The position numbers and the translations under genes are program-made. A stretch of DNA of 40,871 bases from assembly GCF_009831625.1 (NCBI RefSeq), contig NZ_WUUS01000001.1, positions 21,277-62,147 on the forward strand. Direction: 5' to 3'. The notes under the pieces are model-generated. The model worked only from the letters and a program-made list of their open reading frames with translations, did not search any database and was not told the origin of the DNA. Source of the stretch: Halobaculum saliterrae (GTDB lineage: Archaea > Halobacteriota > Halobacteria > Halobacteriales > Haloferacaceae). Of this stretch, positions 40,540 to 40,871 are shown one piece after another; positions within the stretch are counted from its first letter, which is position 1; each line of letters begins with the position of its first letter.

Positions 40540-40871
40540 CTATCCATCAGCTGAAATGATGTCGCTCAGAGTGTACACATGCCTGTCAAGAGTTCCGACG
40601 TAGACTGCGCCGTCAGCCACTGCCGGCGATGATCTCACTCCGTCATCGGTTTCGAACCGCCACCGTTGGGTGCCATCCGCCACATCCAGCGCGTACACAT
40701 GCCTGTCATCACTCCCGACGTAGACCGTGCCGTCAGCCACCGCTGGTGGTGATCTCACCCTGGAACCGGTTTCGAACTGCCACCGTTGGGTGCCATCCGC
40801 CACATCCAGCGCGTACACATGCTCGTCATCACTCCCGACGTAGACCGTGCCGTCAGCCACTGCCGGCGATG
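40540..40871 (-). CDS. PQQ-type beta-propeller repeat protein, C-terminal part (runs off the right edge)
   Basis: The minus-strand frame encodes repeats of the form GTVYVGSDDEHVYALDVADG, TQRW.FET, SPAVAD, each 40 residues, ending LYTLSDIISADG-like (HVYTLSDIISADG) at the stop. Two full blades and a partial last one are visible; the frame stays open through base 871 of the last kilobase, so the start is outside. Such PQQ/YWTD-like propellers are usually extracytoplasmic binding or scaffold proteins in haloarchaea; no enzyme activity is implied. The near-identical 120-nt repeats suggest recent duplication. Confidence 0.8.
   Translation of the reverse strand, partial: SPAVADGTVYVGSDDEHVYALDVADGTQRWQFETGSRVRSPPAVADGTVYVGSDDRHVYALDVADGTQRWRFETDDGVRSSPAVADGAVYVGTLDRHVYTLSDIISADG
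40580..40871 (-). repeat. Near-identical 120-nt repeats encoding propeller blades
   Basis: The block containing CCACCGTTGGGTGCCATCCG recurs at about 40659 and 40779 (period 120 nt) with only scattered differences, and CACATGCCTGTCA recurs at three places. The period equals 40 codons. Confidence 0.85.

Noticed and set aside
29742-40871. Search for a second copy of the tRNA-Pro 3' end (attR)
   Set aside because: No stretch matching GAGTTCGAATCTCG or GGCGGTCCC in proper context was found by eye, so tRNA-site integration remains unproved.
1-40871. CRISPR array or insertion sequence
   Set aside because: All tandem repeats found are in-frame coding repeats or microsatellites without unique spacers; no transposase or terminal inverted repeat pair was recognised.

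Overview
The window is haloarchaeal chromosome. It is GC-rich with acidic, Asp/Glu-rich proteins, twin-arginine lipoprotein signals, TATA boxes about 25-30 nt before start codons (leaderless mRNAs), and archaeal genes such as a Cdc48/VAT ATPase, a TFS-type transcription factor, Cbf5 and an archaeal cytidylate kinase. A Halorubrum/Haloferacales-type host would fit, but the genus is inference.

Positions 1-29.7 kb are ordinary core chromosome. In order they hold the 5' end of larC with a His/Asp tandem repeat; a two-AAA-domain Cdc48; a winged-helix/membrane protein pair; a membrane-fused sulfite-oxidase-like molybdoenzyme; a repeat-rich lipoprotein; a divergent TFS-like zinc protein; the phosphate block (phoU, a lipoprotein on the other strand, pstB-A-C-S, and a divergent AbrB-PhoU regulator); two overlapping moeA genes, one with a C-terminal periplasmic-binding-protein-like domain; Hsp20 plus UbiB/ABC1 kinase; an epoxide-hydrolase-like enzyme and a zinc-type dehydrogenase; a membrane protein/membrane protein/XRE operon preceded by two palindromic operators; a His-rich MoaB; a winged-helix regulator; a cmk-cbf5 operon; and an aspartoacylase-like enzyme. 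Molybdenum cofactor biology recurs (molybdoenzyme, two MoeA, MoaB), as does phosphate uptake.

A tRNA-Pro(GGG) gene at 29671-29741 marks the change to accessory DNA. From about 29.8 to 40.2 kb lies what I read as an integrated pleolipovirus-like element. Its left arm (+ strand) has two small zinc-finger genes translationally coupled to a 557-aa winged-helix protein that may be the replication protein. Next come an inverted-repeat-rich non-coding segment and a less GC-rich patch of microproteins. The right arm (- strand) is one tightly overlapping operon running leftward from 39.6 kb: a 4-TM protein (VP3-like), a small 2-TM protein, a 171-aa anchored glycoprotein, a 582-aa spike-like protein (VP4-like), a Tat-exported anchored protein (ORF6 position), a 2-TM protein (ORF7 position), an ATPase (VP8-like) and a nuclease-like protein. 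The order VP3-VP4-ORF6-ORF7-ATPase is the conserved pleolipovirus core. A divergent AbrB-like regulator sits behind a palindrome that encloses its own TATA box. No integrase is visible. A 20/21-nt direct repeat brackets the structural half (32189 and 40176).

Beyond 40.2 kb are a small zinc-ribbon protein and the C-terminal end of a PQQ-type beta-propeller protein running off the window. No CRISPR array, rRNA or recognisable insertion sequence was seen.
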